Numbered from the stretch's first letter, positions 50,665 through 60,333 are shown. The stretch is 64,000 nucleotides of DNA from JBBSHE01 sp038253325 (GCA_038253325.1 JBBSHE010000013.1:3449-67448); one strand, 5' to 3'. Notes: a model not told the origin generated them from the sequence alone. Numbers and translations: made by a program.

Positions 50665-52016
50665 GACGACACCTTCTCTGAATCGATCTTCGGAGCTGAC
50701 GGGACGGCCGCGGTTGCCGAAGCGAGGACGTTGCCACCCGTCACATGCAGGTCGTACCCCGTCTCGGCGTGCTCGGCCGAGTCGATGCCGCTGACTTCCT
50801 CCTCCTCGTCGATCCGCCAGCCCATCGTCACCTTGAGCAGGTAGCCGATGGCCAGCGTCGCCACGAACGAGTACGTGAGGACGGCGGCGGCGCCGACGGC
50901 CTGGCGCCAGAGCTGGTCGAACCCGCCACCGTAGAACAGGCCGTCCACCCCGGCGGTCGCCCTGGCGGTCGCGAGGAACCCGACACCGACCGTACCGACG
51001 ATCCCGCCGACCAGGTGAACGCCCACCACGTCGAGCGAGTCGTCGTAGCCGAACCGGTACTTCAGCCCGACCGCCAGCGCACACAGGACGGCGGCGGCGA
51101 ACCCGAGGGCGATGGACCCGATCGGGTCCAGGGACGAGCACGACGGCGTGATCGCGACGAGCCCGGCAACCGCGCCGGAGGCCGCGCCGAGCGATGTCGC
51201 ATGGCCGTCGCGGATCCGCTCGGTCAGCAGCCATCCGAGGATCGCCGCACAGGTCGCGACCATCGTGTTGACGAACACCTCGGCGGCCTGTCCGTTCGCC
51301 GCCAACGCGGAACCGGCGTTGAACCCGAACCAGCCGAACCAAAGCAGCCCTGCCCCGGTCATCACCATCGGGAGGTTGTGTGGACGCATCGGATCGCGTT
51401 TGAAGCCGATCCGCCTCCCGAGCAGCAGGGCCAACGCGAGTCCGGCGGCGCCGGCGTTGATGTGTACGGCCGTCCCCCCGGCGAAGTCAATGGCGAGCAA
51501 CTTGTTGGCGATCCACCCACCCTTGGCCGACTGCGCACCGTTGAACGCGAACACCCAGTGCGCGATCGGGAAATAGACGACGGTCGCCCAGATGGCCGTG
51601 AACACCATCCACGTGCCGAACCTCGCCCGGTCGGCGATCGCGCCGGAGATCAGGGCGACGGTGATGATCGCGAACACCGCCTGGAACGCCACGAAGGCCA
51701 TCGCCGGGATCGTGAACACGAGATGGGTCGACTGGAATCCCTTGTCGAGGCCGTTCGTCCCCATCAGGTTCGTCAGGCCGAACAGCTCACGGGGGCTTCC
51801 GACGAGACCGTCGGCGACGTCGTTGCCGAAGGCCATCGAGTAGCCGTACAGCACCCAGAGGACTCCGACCGTCGCCAACGCCCCGAAGCTCATCATCATC
51901 ATGTTCAAGACACTCTTCGAACGGACCATGCCACCGTAGAAGAGAGCCAGGCCAGGCGTCATCAGTAAGACGAGTGCGGCGCTCGCCAGCACCCAGGCGG
52001 TGTCACCGGAGTTCAT
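50661..52016 (-). CDS. amtB: Ammonium transporter AmtB
   Basis: 451 residues. Eleven membrane segments start with WVLASAALVLLMTPGLALFYGG; HINAGAAGLALALL carries the first pore His and DVVGVHLVGGIVGTVGVGF the second. It conducts ammonium and is blocked by PII when nitrogen is ample. The cytoplasmic tail is long and acidic (EEEEVSGIDSAEHAET). It probably heads the amtB-glnB-glnD transcript. Confidence 0.95.
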   Translation of the reverse strand: MNSGDTAWVLASAALVLLMTPGLALFYGGMVRSKSVLNMMMMSFGALATVGVLWVLYGYSMAFGNDVADGLVGSPRELFGLTNLMGTNGLDKGFQSTHLVFTIPAMAFVAFQAVFAIITVALISGAIADRARFGTWMVFTAIWATVVYFPIAHWVFAFNGAQSAKGGWIANKLLAIDFAGGTAVHINAGAAGLALALLLGRRIGFKRDPMRPHNLPMVMTGAGLLWFGWFGFNAGSALAANGQAAEVFVNTMVATCAAILGWLLTERIRDGHATSLGAASGAVAGLVAITPSCSSLDPIGSIALGFAAAVLCALAVGLKYRFGYDDSLDVVGVHLVGGIVGTVGVGFLATARATAGVDGLFYGGGFDQLWRQAVGAAAVLTYSFVATLAIGYLLKVTMGWRIDEEEEVSGIDSAEHAETGYDLHVTGGNVLASATAAVPSAPKIDSEKVSS

Positions 52017-52096
52017 CGAGACTTCTCCTCGAAGGATCAGGAATCTCTTGTGCCAGCAAGAGTGTCGTGACGACTTTCCGGGGACGGGTCAGCGGC

Positions 52097-52132
52097 GTTG
52101 CGACGGTGTGACAAATCGTCGCCGGTTGTTAC
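52097..52132 (-). promoter_or_regulatory. Possible GlnR-type site upstream of amtB
   Basis: On the coding strand of amtB the sequence holds GTAAC-N6-CGACG, four bases, then GTCAC-N6-GCAAC. The known GlnR layout is GTnAC-N6-GAAAC repeated. Two a-type halves match well; the b-type halves fit poorly and the central spacing is four instead of six. About 80-116 bases before the amtB start. Confidence 0.35.
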
Positions 52133-52151
52133 GGGCATGTTGCGCGACGGC

Positions 52152-53285
52152 TCAACTCCCGAGCAGCGCGTCGACGAAGGCGTCGACCTCGAACGGCACG
52201 AGGTCGTCGACGCCCTCACCGAGTCCGATCAGCTTCACGGGTACGCCAAGCTCGCGCTGCACCTGCACCACGATTCCGCCCTTGGCTGTGCCGTCCAGCT
52301 TCGTCAAGACGATTCCGGTGACGTCGACGACGTCACGGAAGATCCGCGCCTGGGTGAGACCGTTCTGGCCCGTCGTCGCGTCGATCACGAGCAGCACCTC
52401 GTCGACCGGCGCTTGCTTCTCGATCACGCGCTTGACCTTGCCGAGCTCGTCCATCAACCCGGTCTTCGTGTGCAGGCGACCGGCGGTGTCGATGATCACG
52501 GTGTCGACCTCCTGCTCGATGCCTGCCTTCACCGCCTCGAACGCAACACTGGCCGGGTCGGAGCCCTCGTCGCCCCGAACGGTCGGGACCCCGACGCGCC
52601 CACCCCAGGTCTCCAGCTGGTCGGCTGCCGCGGCCCGGAAGGTGTCAGCCGCGCCGAGAAGCACGTCCTTGTCGTCTGCGACCAGCACTCGGGCGATCTT
52701 GCCGACGGTCGTCGTCTTTCCGGTCCCGTTCACGCCGACCACCATCAGGACTCCCGGCTTGCCTTCGCGGCGGCGCGCCTGAAGAGTCCGGTCCAGACCC
52801 GGTTCGAGGAGTCTCACGAGCTCCTCGCGCAGCAATACGTGGGCGTACTCTCCGGTCGCACCCTCGACCCGCATTCGGGTACGGAGTGTCTTGACCAGCT
52901 CCTGGGTCGGCGCGACGCCCACGTCCGCGCCGATCAGCGTCTCCTCGACCTCTTCCCAGGTCGCGTCGTCCAGCCGGTCGCGCGACAGCAGGCTCAGCAA
53001 GCCTCGGCCCCAGGTCGACTGCGACTGCGCAAGTCTGGCGCGCAGTCTGCGCAACCGCCCGGCGGAGGGCTCCGGCTGTTCGACCAGGGCCGTTGGTTGC
53101 TCGGGCGCGACGTCTCGCGCGGGAGCTTCCTCGACAGTGGCGGCCGCGCCGCCACGCGGGGGTGTCGTCGCGGCTGGGGGCGCCTCTCCATGCGATCCAG
53201 CGCGGGACCACACGAGTGCCACGGCGAGTCCGGCGAGGACGACAACGGCCAGACCGATCAGCACGTAGAGCAGCGAATCTGACAC
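52152..53285 (-). CDS. ftsY: Signal recognition particle receptor FtsY
   Basis: 377 residues from GTG 53285. An N-terminal membrane segment (LLYVLIGLAVVVLAGLAVALVW) is followed by a Pro/Ala linker and the NG domain: VGVNGTGKTTTVGKIA, GAADTFRAAAADQL, DTAGRLHTK and LTKLDGTAKGGI. The transmembrane anchor is typical of actinobacterial FtsY. It receives the Ffh-ribosome complex at the membrane. Confidence 0.95.
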   Translation of the reverse strand: MSDSLLYVLIGLAVVVLAGLAVALVWSRAGSHGEAPPAATTPPRGGAAATVEEAPARDVAPEQPTALVEQPEPSAGRLRRLRARLAQSQSTWGRGLLSLLSRDRLDDATWEEVEETLIGADVGVAPTQELVKTLRTRMRVEGATGEYAHVLLREELVRLLEPGLDRTLQARRREGKPGVLMVVGVNGTGKTTTVGKIARVLVADDKDVLLGAADTFRAAAADQLETWGGRVGVPTVRGDEGSDPASVAFEAVKAGIEQEVDTVIIDTAGRLHTKTGLMDELGKVKRVIEKQAPVDEVLLVIDATTGQNGLTQARIFRDVVDVTGIVLTKLDGTAKGGIVVQVQRELGVPVKLIGLGEGVDDLVPFEVDAFVDALLGS

Positions 53286-53339
53286 GGCAGACCATCTTGT
53301 CAGACGTGGCAGCGGCCCCAGCCCTGCCGGCTGAGAACC

Positions 53340-56300
53340 TCAGCTCGCCTCGCGCAGTCTCTGACTGACCACCGTGGAGACGCCGTCGCCGCGCATCGAC
53401 ACGCCGTACAACGTGTCGGCGACCTCCATCGTCCGCTTCTGATGGGTGATCACAAGCAGCTGTGATGTGATCCGAAGCTCTTCGTAGATCTCGAGCAACC
53501 GGCCTAGGTTCGTGTCGTCGAGTGTCGCCTCCACTTCGTCCAGGATGTAGAAGGGCGACGGTCTGGCCTTGAACAGAGCGACGAGGAACGCGACCGCCAC
53601 CAGGGACCGCTCACCACCGGAGAGCAACGACAGTCTTTTCAGCTTCTTGCCCGCGGGTCGCGCCTCGACGTCGACTCCCGTCGCCAGGATGTCGTCGGGA
53701 TCGGTGAGGACGAGCCGTCCCGCACCGCCCGGGAACAGGCGCGAGAACACGTCTGCGAACTCGCGTTCGACGTCACGGTAGGCGTCCATGAAAACCTGCT
53801 CGACTCGACCGTCGACCTCCTTGATGATGTCGAGAAGGTCGCGGCGCGTCTTCTTGAGATCCTCGAACTGCTCGGTCAGGAACTTGTTGCGGCCTTCCAG
53901 GGCCGCGAACTCCTCAAGTGCCAGCGGGTTGACCCGACCGAGCATGCTGAGTGCTCGTTCGGCTGCGCGGAGCCGCTTCTCCTGCTCGGGGCGGATGTAC
54001 GGAATCAGCACGGCTTCGCCGTCGGGGGTCGCCGCATCCGAAGGCGCTGGAATCGGCCGGTCGGGGCCGAATTCCGCCACCAAGGTCTCCAGGCTCAGCC
54101 CGAGCTCGTCGAGGGACCTCTCCTCGAGTCGTTCGCGGCGCAACCGGTGCTCGGCCCGAAGCACGTCGTCGCGGTGTACCGAGTCGGTCAGGGCGGAGAG
54201 CTCGACCTCGAGGGACCGCACCCGTTGCCGGTTGTCAGCCAGTTCCGCGCCTCGCCGGGCCTGCTCGGCCTCCAACGTGCGGCGAGCGTCGACTGCCGCA
54301 TGCACCGACTGGTCCAGCCTCGAGATCACGATCGCGGTGGCACTGACCACGGCATGAGCGGCAGCCGCCTCGTCCGTTCGACGACGACGCCGGGACTCGG
54401 CCCGGGCTTGCGCCGACCGTTCCTCGCCGGCCGCTCGCAGCAGGTCATCTGCTCGTCCGCGCAGGGCGCGTATCCGCTCCTCGGCGGTTCGCAGCGCAAG
54501 ACGGCCATCCATCTCCGTCTGCCGTGCGGCGCGGGCCGCCGCCGCGGCGCACTCGCGCTCACTGGTGTCAGGGTCCTCACCCGGTGCCTGTTCGGCGACC
54601 CTCATGCGCTCTTCGAGCTGTGCCAGCGTGCTTTGGTCCCGTCCACGGGCTGCGTCAGCCTCGGCGATCGCCTCCTCGAGTCGATGCCCTTCGGCGGCTG
54701 CCGCCCGGGCGAGGCCACCGAGCTGTGCCAGCTCCTCGACAACGGCCGACATCGAAGCGTCCGACTCGTGGAGTTTCGCCAGGGCCACCTCCACGGCGGC
54801 AGCCGCCTGCTGCTGCTCGGACTCGAGCGCGCCGAGCTCGAAACGTGCCCGCTGCTGTGCCGACGTCGCGTCATCCAGCGCCGCCCGGGCCGCCTCGAAC
54901 GCCGCTTGAATCTCGAGCATGCTGGGCTCTGAGGTCGATCCGCCCGCCGCCTGATACGCACCGACGACATCGCCGTCGACGGTGACGGCAACCACGTCGG
55001 GATGGTCTTGGACGAGTGCCCGGGCGGCACCCAGATCGTCGACGACCGCCGCCTTGAACAGCAAACGGCGAAGTGGGCCGACCAGAGCGGCGGGCGCATC
55101 GACGTACGTGGTGGCGTACGCAGCACCGATCGGCAGGACTGGCCAAGACGAATCGTCGATCTGAGCGCTGGCGAGGACCAGGCCGACCCTGCCGAGGTCG
55201 TGCTGCTTGAGATGCCCGATTGCGTCGACAGCGTTGCCGAGGTCGTCAACGGCAACCGCGTTCGCGAAGGAGCCGAGCGCCGCGGCGATCGCGCGTTCCT
55301 TCCCGGCGCGGATCGAGACCAGAGCCGCGACCGAGCCCAACAACCCGCTGACGTGCGCCGAGGCATCGAGCAGTGCTCCGGCGCCATCCTTGGCAAGTGT
55401 CAGCTCGAGTGCCTCCGCGCGTGCGTGCAGGGCCGCGCGCTCTTGTTCGGCTCGGTGCAGCTGGTCATGCACCTTGGTGATCCTGGACTCGACGTCGGTG
55501 AGCTCGGCCTGCGCCGCCTCGAATGCGGCGTCGAGCCCGTGCTCGCCCGTCTCGAACCCGGCGATCCGGATCTCGAGGGCGGTGAAGTCACGTCGAGCAT
55601 GTTCGGCTCGACCGACCGCCGCGCGGTGCGCCTCTTCGAGTCGGTGAAGCTCCTCATCGGTCGCGGCAACCCTCGACTGCATGGCATGGACCCGGCCCGC
55701 CATCCTGGCGAGTCCCTCACGACGGTCGGCCGCTGCCTGCAGCAGCCCCGACACGCGCCGATCCTCGGCGGCGTGTGCGTCCTCGGTGCGATGCCGGTCG
55801 GCGATCGCCTCCTCGAGAGCCGAGCCGAGAGCCGCGGTCTCCTCCGCGATCTTCGCCTCCTGCTGTTGGACCCGGGCTGCCTCAGCCTCCAGCTCGCCGG
55901 GATCGCGCCCGTGACGCTCCTCGACGGGCTCGTCGGCGATGTTGCGCAGGCGCTCGCCGGCGAGGCTCGCGGTTGCCTTGAAACGCTCGCGCAGGGTCGA
56001 GAGGTCGTAGTACGTCTGCTGTGCCTTGGCCAGGCGCGGCGCAGCAGACCGTAGAGCGGTGTCAAGCTCCGACTCGGTCGCCCGCGCGGCCAACAGGTCG
56101 CGTTCGACGGCCATCCGGTGCTCGCGAACAACGGCCTCGTCGGCCAGCTCCTGATCGAACGTCTTCTGCATGGACACCACGTCGTCGGCGAGCAGCCGTG
56201 CCCGGGCGTCGCGCAGGTCCGCCTGGACGACGGACGCAGTGCGAGCGACCTCCGCCTGGCGTCCCAGCGGCTTGAGCTGCCGCCTGACCTCGGTCAGCAG

Positions 56301-56879
56301 GTCACTGAGCCGGGTCAGGTTTCCGTCGGTTGCATCCAGCTTCCGGAGGGCCTTCTCCTTGCGTTTACGATGCTTGAGGACGCCCGCCGCCTCCTCGACG
56401 AATCCGCGCCGGTCCTCCGGTGACGCGTGGAGAATCGCATCGAGCTGGCCCTGTCCGACGATGACATGCATCTCCTTGCCGATGCCGGAGTCCGACAGCA
56501 GCTCCTGGAGGTCGAGCAGCCGACAGACCTGTCCGTTGATGGCGTACTCCGAACCACCGTTTCGGAACATCGTCCGCGAGATCGTGACCTCGGCGTACTC
56601 GATCGGAAGGGCGCCGTCGCTGTTGTCGATCGTGAGGATCACCTCGGCGCGACCCAACGGTGCACGCCCCGTCGTACCAGCGAAGATGACGTCCTCCATC
56701 TTGCCGCCGCGCAGGGACTTCGCGCCCTGCTCGCCGAGGACCCACGAGAGTGCGTCGACGACGTTGGACTTGCCCGAACCGTTCGGACCTACCACACACG
56801 TGATCCCCGGCTCCATGTCGAGCGTGGTGGACGAGGCGAACGACTTGAAACCTCGAAGCGTCAGGCTCTTGAGGTACAC
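53340..56879 (-). CDS. smc: Chromosome segregation protein SMC
   Basis: 1179 residues from GTG 56879 (VYLKSLTLRGFKSFASS). The N-terminal ATPase half has GPNGSGKSN (31-39); two long coiled coils flank the hinge (around RAGKERAIAAALGSFANAVAVDDL); the C-terminal half has LSLLSGGERSLVAVAFLVAL and Walker B FYILDEVEATLDD. SMC compacts and separates chromosomes with ScpAB, which are not in the window. A hairpin overlaps its ribosome-binding site. Confidence 0.95.
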   Translation of the reverse strand: MYLKSLTLRGFKSFASSTTLDMEPGITCVVGPNGSGKSNVVDALSWVLGEQGAKSLRGGKMEDVIFAGTTGRAPLGRAEVILTIDNSDGALPIEYAEVTISRTMFRNGGSEYAINGQVCRLLDLQELLSDSGIGKEMHVIVGQGQLDAILHASPEDRRGFVEEAAGVLKHRKRKEKALRKLDATDGNLTRLSDLLTEVRRQLKPLGRQAEVARTASVVQADLRDARARLLADDVVSMQKTFDQELADEAVVREHRMAVERDLLAARATESELDTALRSAAPRLAKAQQTYYDLSTLRERFKATASLAGERLRNIADEPVEERHGRDPGELEAEAARVQQQEAKIAEETAALGSALEEAIADRHRTEDAHAAEDRRVSGLLQAAADRREGLARMAGRVHAMQSRVAATDEELHRLEEAHRAAVGRAEHARRDFTALEIRIAGFETGEHGLDAAFEAAQAELTDVESRITKVHDQLHRAEQERAALHARAEALELTLAKDGAGALLDASAHVSGLLGSVAALVSIRAGKERAIAAALGSFANAVAVDDLGNAVDAIGHLKQHDLGRVGLVLASAQIDDSSWPVLPIGAAYATTYVDAPAALVGPLRRLLFKAAVVDDLGAARALVQDHPDVVAVTVDGDVVGAYQAAGGSTSEPSMLEIQAAFEAARAALDDATSAQQRARFELGALESEQQQAAAAVEVALAKLHESDASMSAVVEELAQLGGLARAAAAEGHRLEEAIAEADAARGRDQSTLAQLEERMRVAEQAPGEDPDTSERECAAAAARAARQTEMDGRLALRTAEERIRALRGRADDLLRAAGEERSAQARAESRRRRRTDEAAAAHAVVSATAIVISRLDQSVHAAVDARRTLEAEQARRGAELADNRQRVRSLEVELSALTDSVHRDDVLRAEHRLRRERLEERSLDELGLSLETLVAEFGPDRPIPAPSDAATPDGEAVLIPYIRPEQEKRLRAAERALSMLGRVNPLALEEFAALEGRNKFLTEQFEDLKKTRRDLLDIIKEVDGRVEQVFMDAYRDVEREFADVFSRLFPGGAGRLVLTDPDDILATGVDVEARPAGKKLKRLSLLSGGERSLVAVAFLVALFKARPSPFYILDEVEATLDDTNLGRLLEIYEELRITSQLLVITHQKRTMEVADTLYGVSMRGDGVSTVVSQRLREAS

Positions 56880-56890
56880 CGAACGTGCTC

Positions 56891-56907
56891 CTTCAGGGAC
56901 CCTGAAG
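56891..56907 (-). promoter_or_regulatory. Hairpin touching the smc ribosome-binding site
   Basis: CTTCAGG-GAC-CCTGAAG is a perfect 7-base stem with a 3-base loop. On the smc strand the second arm ends in the AAG of AAGGAG, the Shine-Dalgarno that lies eight bases before the GTG. Folding would partly hide the site, so it could limit smc translation. Confidence 0.45.
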
Positions 56908-57002
56908 CGGGACCCGGCAGCGTGGCCGCGGGGAAGACCAGCCTGAAGGTTACCGGCCACCATCCAGCAGGGGTGGTCACCACGCCGTCAAGGACGACGC
57001 TT

Positions 57003-57017
57003 GCCCTCGATGAGGGC
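57003..57017 (-). terminator. Short hairpin after the small coiled-coil gene
   Basis: GCCCTC-GAT-GAGGGC is a perfect 6-base stem with a 3-base loop, nine bases past the stop of the 64-residue gene and before smc. No U-tract follows. Confidence 0.45.
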
Positions 57018-57025
57018 GACGGTTG

Positions 57026-57220
57026 TCAGCGGACCCCGGCGTCCTCGACCTGCGGCACCAGCAACAGGTCGTCGTGGTGCAACTCCGCGTGCAGCGCGTC
57101 GTTCTCGGCTTGCAGGCGAAGCACCACCGCTTCGAGATCCGCGACCCGCCGGCGCAGCCGGACATTAGCGTCGCGCAGATGAGTGTCTCCGCCCAGGTAT
57201 CCGATGATGGCCTTGGCCAT
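57026..57220 (-). CDS. Small coiled-coil protein
   Basis: 64 residues from ATG 57220 (MAKAIIGYLGGDTHLRD). After a short N-terminal strand there is a leucine-rich coiled coil (VRLRRRVADLEAVVLRLQAEN). No function is known. Small proteins of this kind are found between mutM and smc in related genomes as far as I recall. GATCCTCC upstream is the reverse complement of GGAGGATC, a good Shine-Dalgarno seven bases before the start. Confidence 0.7.
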   Translation of the reverse strand: MAKAIIGYLGGDTHLRDANVRLRRRVADLEAVVLRLQAENDALHAELHHDDLLLVPQVEDAGVR

Positions 57221-57354
57221 AGATGTGATCCTCCGGTCAGGCTGGTTCGGTCGTGATTGCGGCGAACCATTCGTACGTGTATCGCTCGTGGCGAGTACGG
57301 AAACTGCCGTCTTCCAGGGTCCCATCCTGCGGCCCCGCGGTCAATCCCGCAGCC

Positions 57355-58206
57355 TCACCAGCTGGCTCGGCGCGGACGGGGCTGGCAGCGCGGGCAGAGG
57401 TACGACGAACGGTTCATGAACGCCTCTCGGCGGATCGGGGTTCCACACCTGCTGCACGGCTCGCCGGCCCGCCCGTACACCTCGAGCGAGCGGCCGAAGT
57501 ACCCGCTGTCGCCGTTGACGTCGACGTAGAGGGCGTCGAACGACGTCCCACCCGCGCCCAGGGCAGCAGACATCACGGTCCGTGCGCCGTCCAGCAGCGC
57601 CGCGGCCTCTCGGCGACGTACGGTCTCGGTCGGCCGCGCGTAGTGCAGCCGCGCGCGCCACAGTGCTTCATCCGCATAGATGTTGCCCAAGCCGGAGACG
57701 AGGGTCTGGTCGAGCAGCGCGCGTTTTACCCCGGTACGCCGACGTCGCAGCCCGACGAAGAACGCATCGTCGTCGAAGCGCGGGTCGAACGGGTCGCGAG
57801 CAACATGTGCGACCTCGACCGGCAGCTCCGCGCCACCGGCCGAGACTGACATTCCCCCGAACATGCGCTGGTCGACGAAGCGCAGGTCGTGTCCGTCGTC
57901 GAGCCACCACGAGACACGCAGGTGCCGTTCCGGCGGCGCGGCTCGGTCCCGGACGAGCAGCTGGCCGCTCATGCCCAGGTGCACGATGACAGCATCGCCG
58001 CTGTCCAGCGCAACCCAAAGATACTTGCCGCGACGACGGACCGCGAGGATCTGGCGACCGGCGAGCTCCACCGAGAACGCCGCCGGACCCCGCAGATGAC
58101 GGCGGACCGACCGGGGGTGGTGCACCTCGACTGCGATGATCCGGCGACCGATGCCCCAACGTTCGAGGCCTCGACGCACGACCTCGACCTCCGGCAGCTC
58201 GGGCAC
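57355..58206 (-). CDS. mutM: Formamidopyrimidine-DNA glycosylase
   Basis: 283 residues from GTG 58206. The N-terminus MPELPEVEVV provides the catalytic proline (after Met removal) and Glu3; the lysine is in RRRGKYLWVAL, and the helix-two-turn-helix has LVSGLGNIYADEALWRA. The zinc finger is CSRCGTPIRREAFMNRSSYL followed by CPRC. It removes oxidised purines. Four bases follow the rnc stop. Confidence 0.94.
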   Translation of the reverse strand: MPELPEVEVVRRGLERWGIGRRIIAVEVHHPRSVRRHLRGPAAFSVELAGRQILAVRRRGKYLWVALDSGDAVIVHLGMSGQLLVRDRAAPPERHLRVSWWLDDGHDLRFVDQRMFGGMSVSAGGAELPVEVAHVARDPFDPRFDDDAFFVGLRRRRTGVKRALLDQTLVSGLGNIYADEALWRARLHYARPTETVRRREAAALLDGARTVMSAALGAGGTSFDALYVDVNGDSGYFGRSLEVYGRAGEPCSRCGTPIRREAFMNRSSYLCPRCQPRPRRASW

Positions 58207-58209
58207 CGT

Positions 58210-58929
58210 TCAGCCGATCGCAACGTCGACGACCGGGTGCTCGGCGCGGACTGCTCGGAAGGCGGTCTCGGCGGCGTGCTGCTCGGCCTCCTTCTTCGAC
58301 GAGCCGCGACCCGATGCGTACACCAGGTTGGCGACCCTGGTCCGGGCAACGAACGACTTCTCGTGATCCGGCCCGCTCTCCTCGACGATGTACTCGGGGA
58401 CGCCGAGCTGAAGCGTCGCGCAGAGCTCCTGCAACGACGTCTTCCAGTCGAGGCCGGCACCAAGGTCGACGGCGGCGGCCATCAGCGGGTCGAAGAGCCG
58501 CAGCACGAGCGCGGATGTGACCTCGAAGTCGCAGTCGATGTGGATCGCCCCGATCAGCGCCTCGAGCGCGTCGGAGAGGATCGAGGACTTGTCGCGCCCA
58601 CCGGTGGCCTCCTCGCCGCGTCCGAGGTGCAGGTAGTCGCCGAGATCGAGGGTGCGCGCGACACCGGCGAGGGCGCGAGCGTTGACGACGGCCGAACGCA
58701 GCCGGGCGAGCCGGCCCTCGGACAGGTCCGGGTGGCGTCGGAACAGGGCGTCGGTGACGACGACGCCGAGCACCGAGTCGCCCAGGAACTCGAGGCGCTC
58801 GTTGGTGGGGATTCCCCCGTTCTCGTACGCGTAGCTGCGGTGTGTCAGCGCAAGGTCGAGCAGCGCGAGGTCGAGGTCGGGGACTCCGAGTTTCTGCCGC
58901 AGCTCATCGTGTGGCGACTGACCATCCAC
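58210..58929 (-). CDS. rnc: Ribonuclease III
   Basis: 239 residues from GTG 58929 (VDGQSPHDELRQKLGV). The signature NERLEFLGDSVL (43-54) includes Glu47 and Asp51, the second catalytic pair is in DALEALIGAIH, and the C-terminal dsRNA-binding domain contains GRGSSKKEAEQHAAETAF. It cuts double-stranded RNA in rRNA processing. Confidence 0.94.
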   Translation of the reverse strand: MDGQSPHDELRQKLGVPDLDLALLDLALTHRSYAYENGGIPTNERLEFLGDSVLGVVVTDALFRRHPDLSEGRLARLRSAVVNARALAGVARTLDLGDYLHLGRGEEATGGRDKSSILSDALEALIGAIHIDCDFEVTSALVLRLFDPLMAAAVDLGAGLDWKTSLQELCATLQLGVPEYIVEESGPDHEKSFVARTRVANLVYASGRGSSKKEAEQHAAETAFRAVRAEHPVVDVAIG

Positions 58930-58943
58930 GATCGGTTGCTCGA

Positions 58944-59129
58944 CTAGAGGACTTGACGGCGGGCGCCTCGCGGACCGTACTGACCGCACGAGGGACAGGC
59001 CCGGTGGGGGAGGTGCTGAGCGCCGCACGCCGGGTTCGCGCAGGTGACCAGCGACGGTGCGGCAGCCTTCCAGGCCGAGCGGCGGTGACGGGTGTTGCTG
59101 CGCGACATCTTCCGCTTCGGGACAGCCAC
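58944..59129 (-). CDS. rpmF: 50S ribosomal protein L32
   Basis: 61 residues from GTG 59129 (VAVPKRKMSRSNTRHRRSAW). The zinc ribbon is CANPACGAQHLPHRACPSCG, with CX4C and CX2C spacing. It is only two bases after the yceD stop and 14 before rnc, in the order yceD-rpmF-rnc. Confidence 0.95.
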   Translation of the reverse strand: MAVPKRKMSRSNTRHRRSAWKAAAPSLVTCANPACGAQHLPHRACPSCGQYGPRGARRQVL

Positions 59130-59131
59130 AT

Positions 59132-59692
59132 CTACTCCTTGGGTCGGCTGGCGTCGCCAGCGTCGAACATCGTCAGGTCGGCGAGCCCGGCCCAACGCGG
59201 GTCGATGCTCTCCTCGTGCCGGTGGTCCGGGTCATCCGCGAGCCGCGCACCGCACTCGATGCAGAGTCCGGGACAATCCGGTCGGCACACCGGACCGAAC
59301 GGTAACGCGAGAACCACGGCCGCGCGCAAAACGGGCTCGAGGTCCAGCAGCTCGCCGTCGAGCCGGTCGGCCTCGCCATCATCGGCGTCGCTCTCCGGGT
59401 AGACGAACAGTTCCTGGACGTCCACGTCGAGGATGTCCTTGACGGGTCCCAGGCACCGAGCGCACTCCCCGGTGATCGCGGCTCGCGCCGTTCCGGTCGC
59501 GAGCACCCCCTCCTGGACCGCCTCGAGCCGCAGTTGCACCTCGACAGGCGACCCTTCGGGGACACCGATCACGTCGATTCCCAGGTCTGCGGGAGCCGGT
59601 GTCGTCATCGTCGCGGTCCGCATCGAACCTGGTCGGCGTCCGAGATCATGGGTGTTGATCACGAAGGCCGATCGCGGATCGAGGCGGGACAC
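59132..59692 (-). CDS. yceD: YceD family protein (DUF177)
   Basis: 186 residues from GTG 59692 (VSRLDPRSAFVINTHDLGRRPGS). The family core shows TGTARAAITGECARCLGPV and a C-terminal cysteine cluster (CRPDCPGLCIECG). It is linked to rRNA metabolism in E. coli and is almost always placed before rpmF. Confidence 0.9.
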   Translation of the reverse strand: MSRLDPRSAFVINTHDLGRRPGSMRTATMTTPAPADLGIDVIGVPEGSPVEVQLRLEAVQEGVLATGTARAAITGECARCLGPVKDILDVDVQELFVYPESDADDGEADRLDGELLDLEPVLRAAVVLALPFGPVCRPDCPGLCIECGARLADDPDHRHEESIDPRWAGLADLTMFDAGDASRPKE

Positions 59693-59830
59693 GGGTTTCT
59701 CCGGTACGCGGACTGAGGCAGACCATCGCCTCCCGAGAGAGGCAACTCCTCAGCGTAACGGTTGTCTCCCTCCCGTCTCAAATCACCTCGCTGGTCGTCG
59801 GGCGCCTGACCTGGCGCAAGATGGTTGCCC

Positions 59831-60310
59831 ATGGCACGGATCTCGCCGGGACGCTTCACCCATGACGACGCCGGCGACCTCGTGGTGTTCCTGATCGGTA
59901 TGCGCGTCAACAAGCCGTGGCGTCCCGACATCTGGCTTCCGACGTTTCTCGCGATGAGACCGATGATCGAGGAGCTGTACGACGAGCCGGGATCGGGCTT
60001 CTTGTCCCACCGGACCTTGGTGAGCTTCACCGGACCGACCGTGGTCCAGTACTGGCGTTCGATCGAGCAGCTGTACGCGTACGCCAGCGCGGCGAACGCC
60101 AGCCATCGTCCAGCTTGGGCAGCATTCAACAGCCAGGCCCGCAGGGTGCCAGGTGTCACCGGTATCTGGCATGAGACGTACGTCGTGTCGAAGGCAGAGT
60201 CGATCTATGTCGACATGCCGGTGACTGGGCTCGCCGCAGCAACGGCGCACGTCCGTGTGACGAGCCGCCTCGACCGCGCCCGGGACCGACTGGCTCGCCG
60301 CCCCGGCTGA
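59831..60310 (+). CDS. DUF4188 family protein
   Basis: 159 residues from ATG 59831 (MARISPGRFTHDDAGDLVVF); ATG 59825 is an alternative. The segment VVFLIGMRVNKPWRPDIWLP and the WHETYVVSKAESIYVDMP run fit DUF4188, a heme-containing-dehydratase-related fold. Function unknown. It lies between yceD (divergent) and a convergent exporter gene. Confidence 0.75.
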   Translation: MARISPGRFTHDDAGDLVVFLIGMRVNKPWRPDIWLPTFLAMRPMIEELYDEPGSGFLSHRTLVSFTGPTVVQYWRSIEQLYAYASAANASHRPAWAAFNSQARRVPGVTGIWHETYVVSKAESIYVDMPVTGLAAATAHVRVTSRLDRARDRLARRPG

Positions 60311-60333
60311 CCATCGCGACGTCGACGCCAACG

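Noticed and set aside
54147..56054. Long open frames opposite smc
   Set aside because: They follow the third-position GC of smc and show no protein family pattern.
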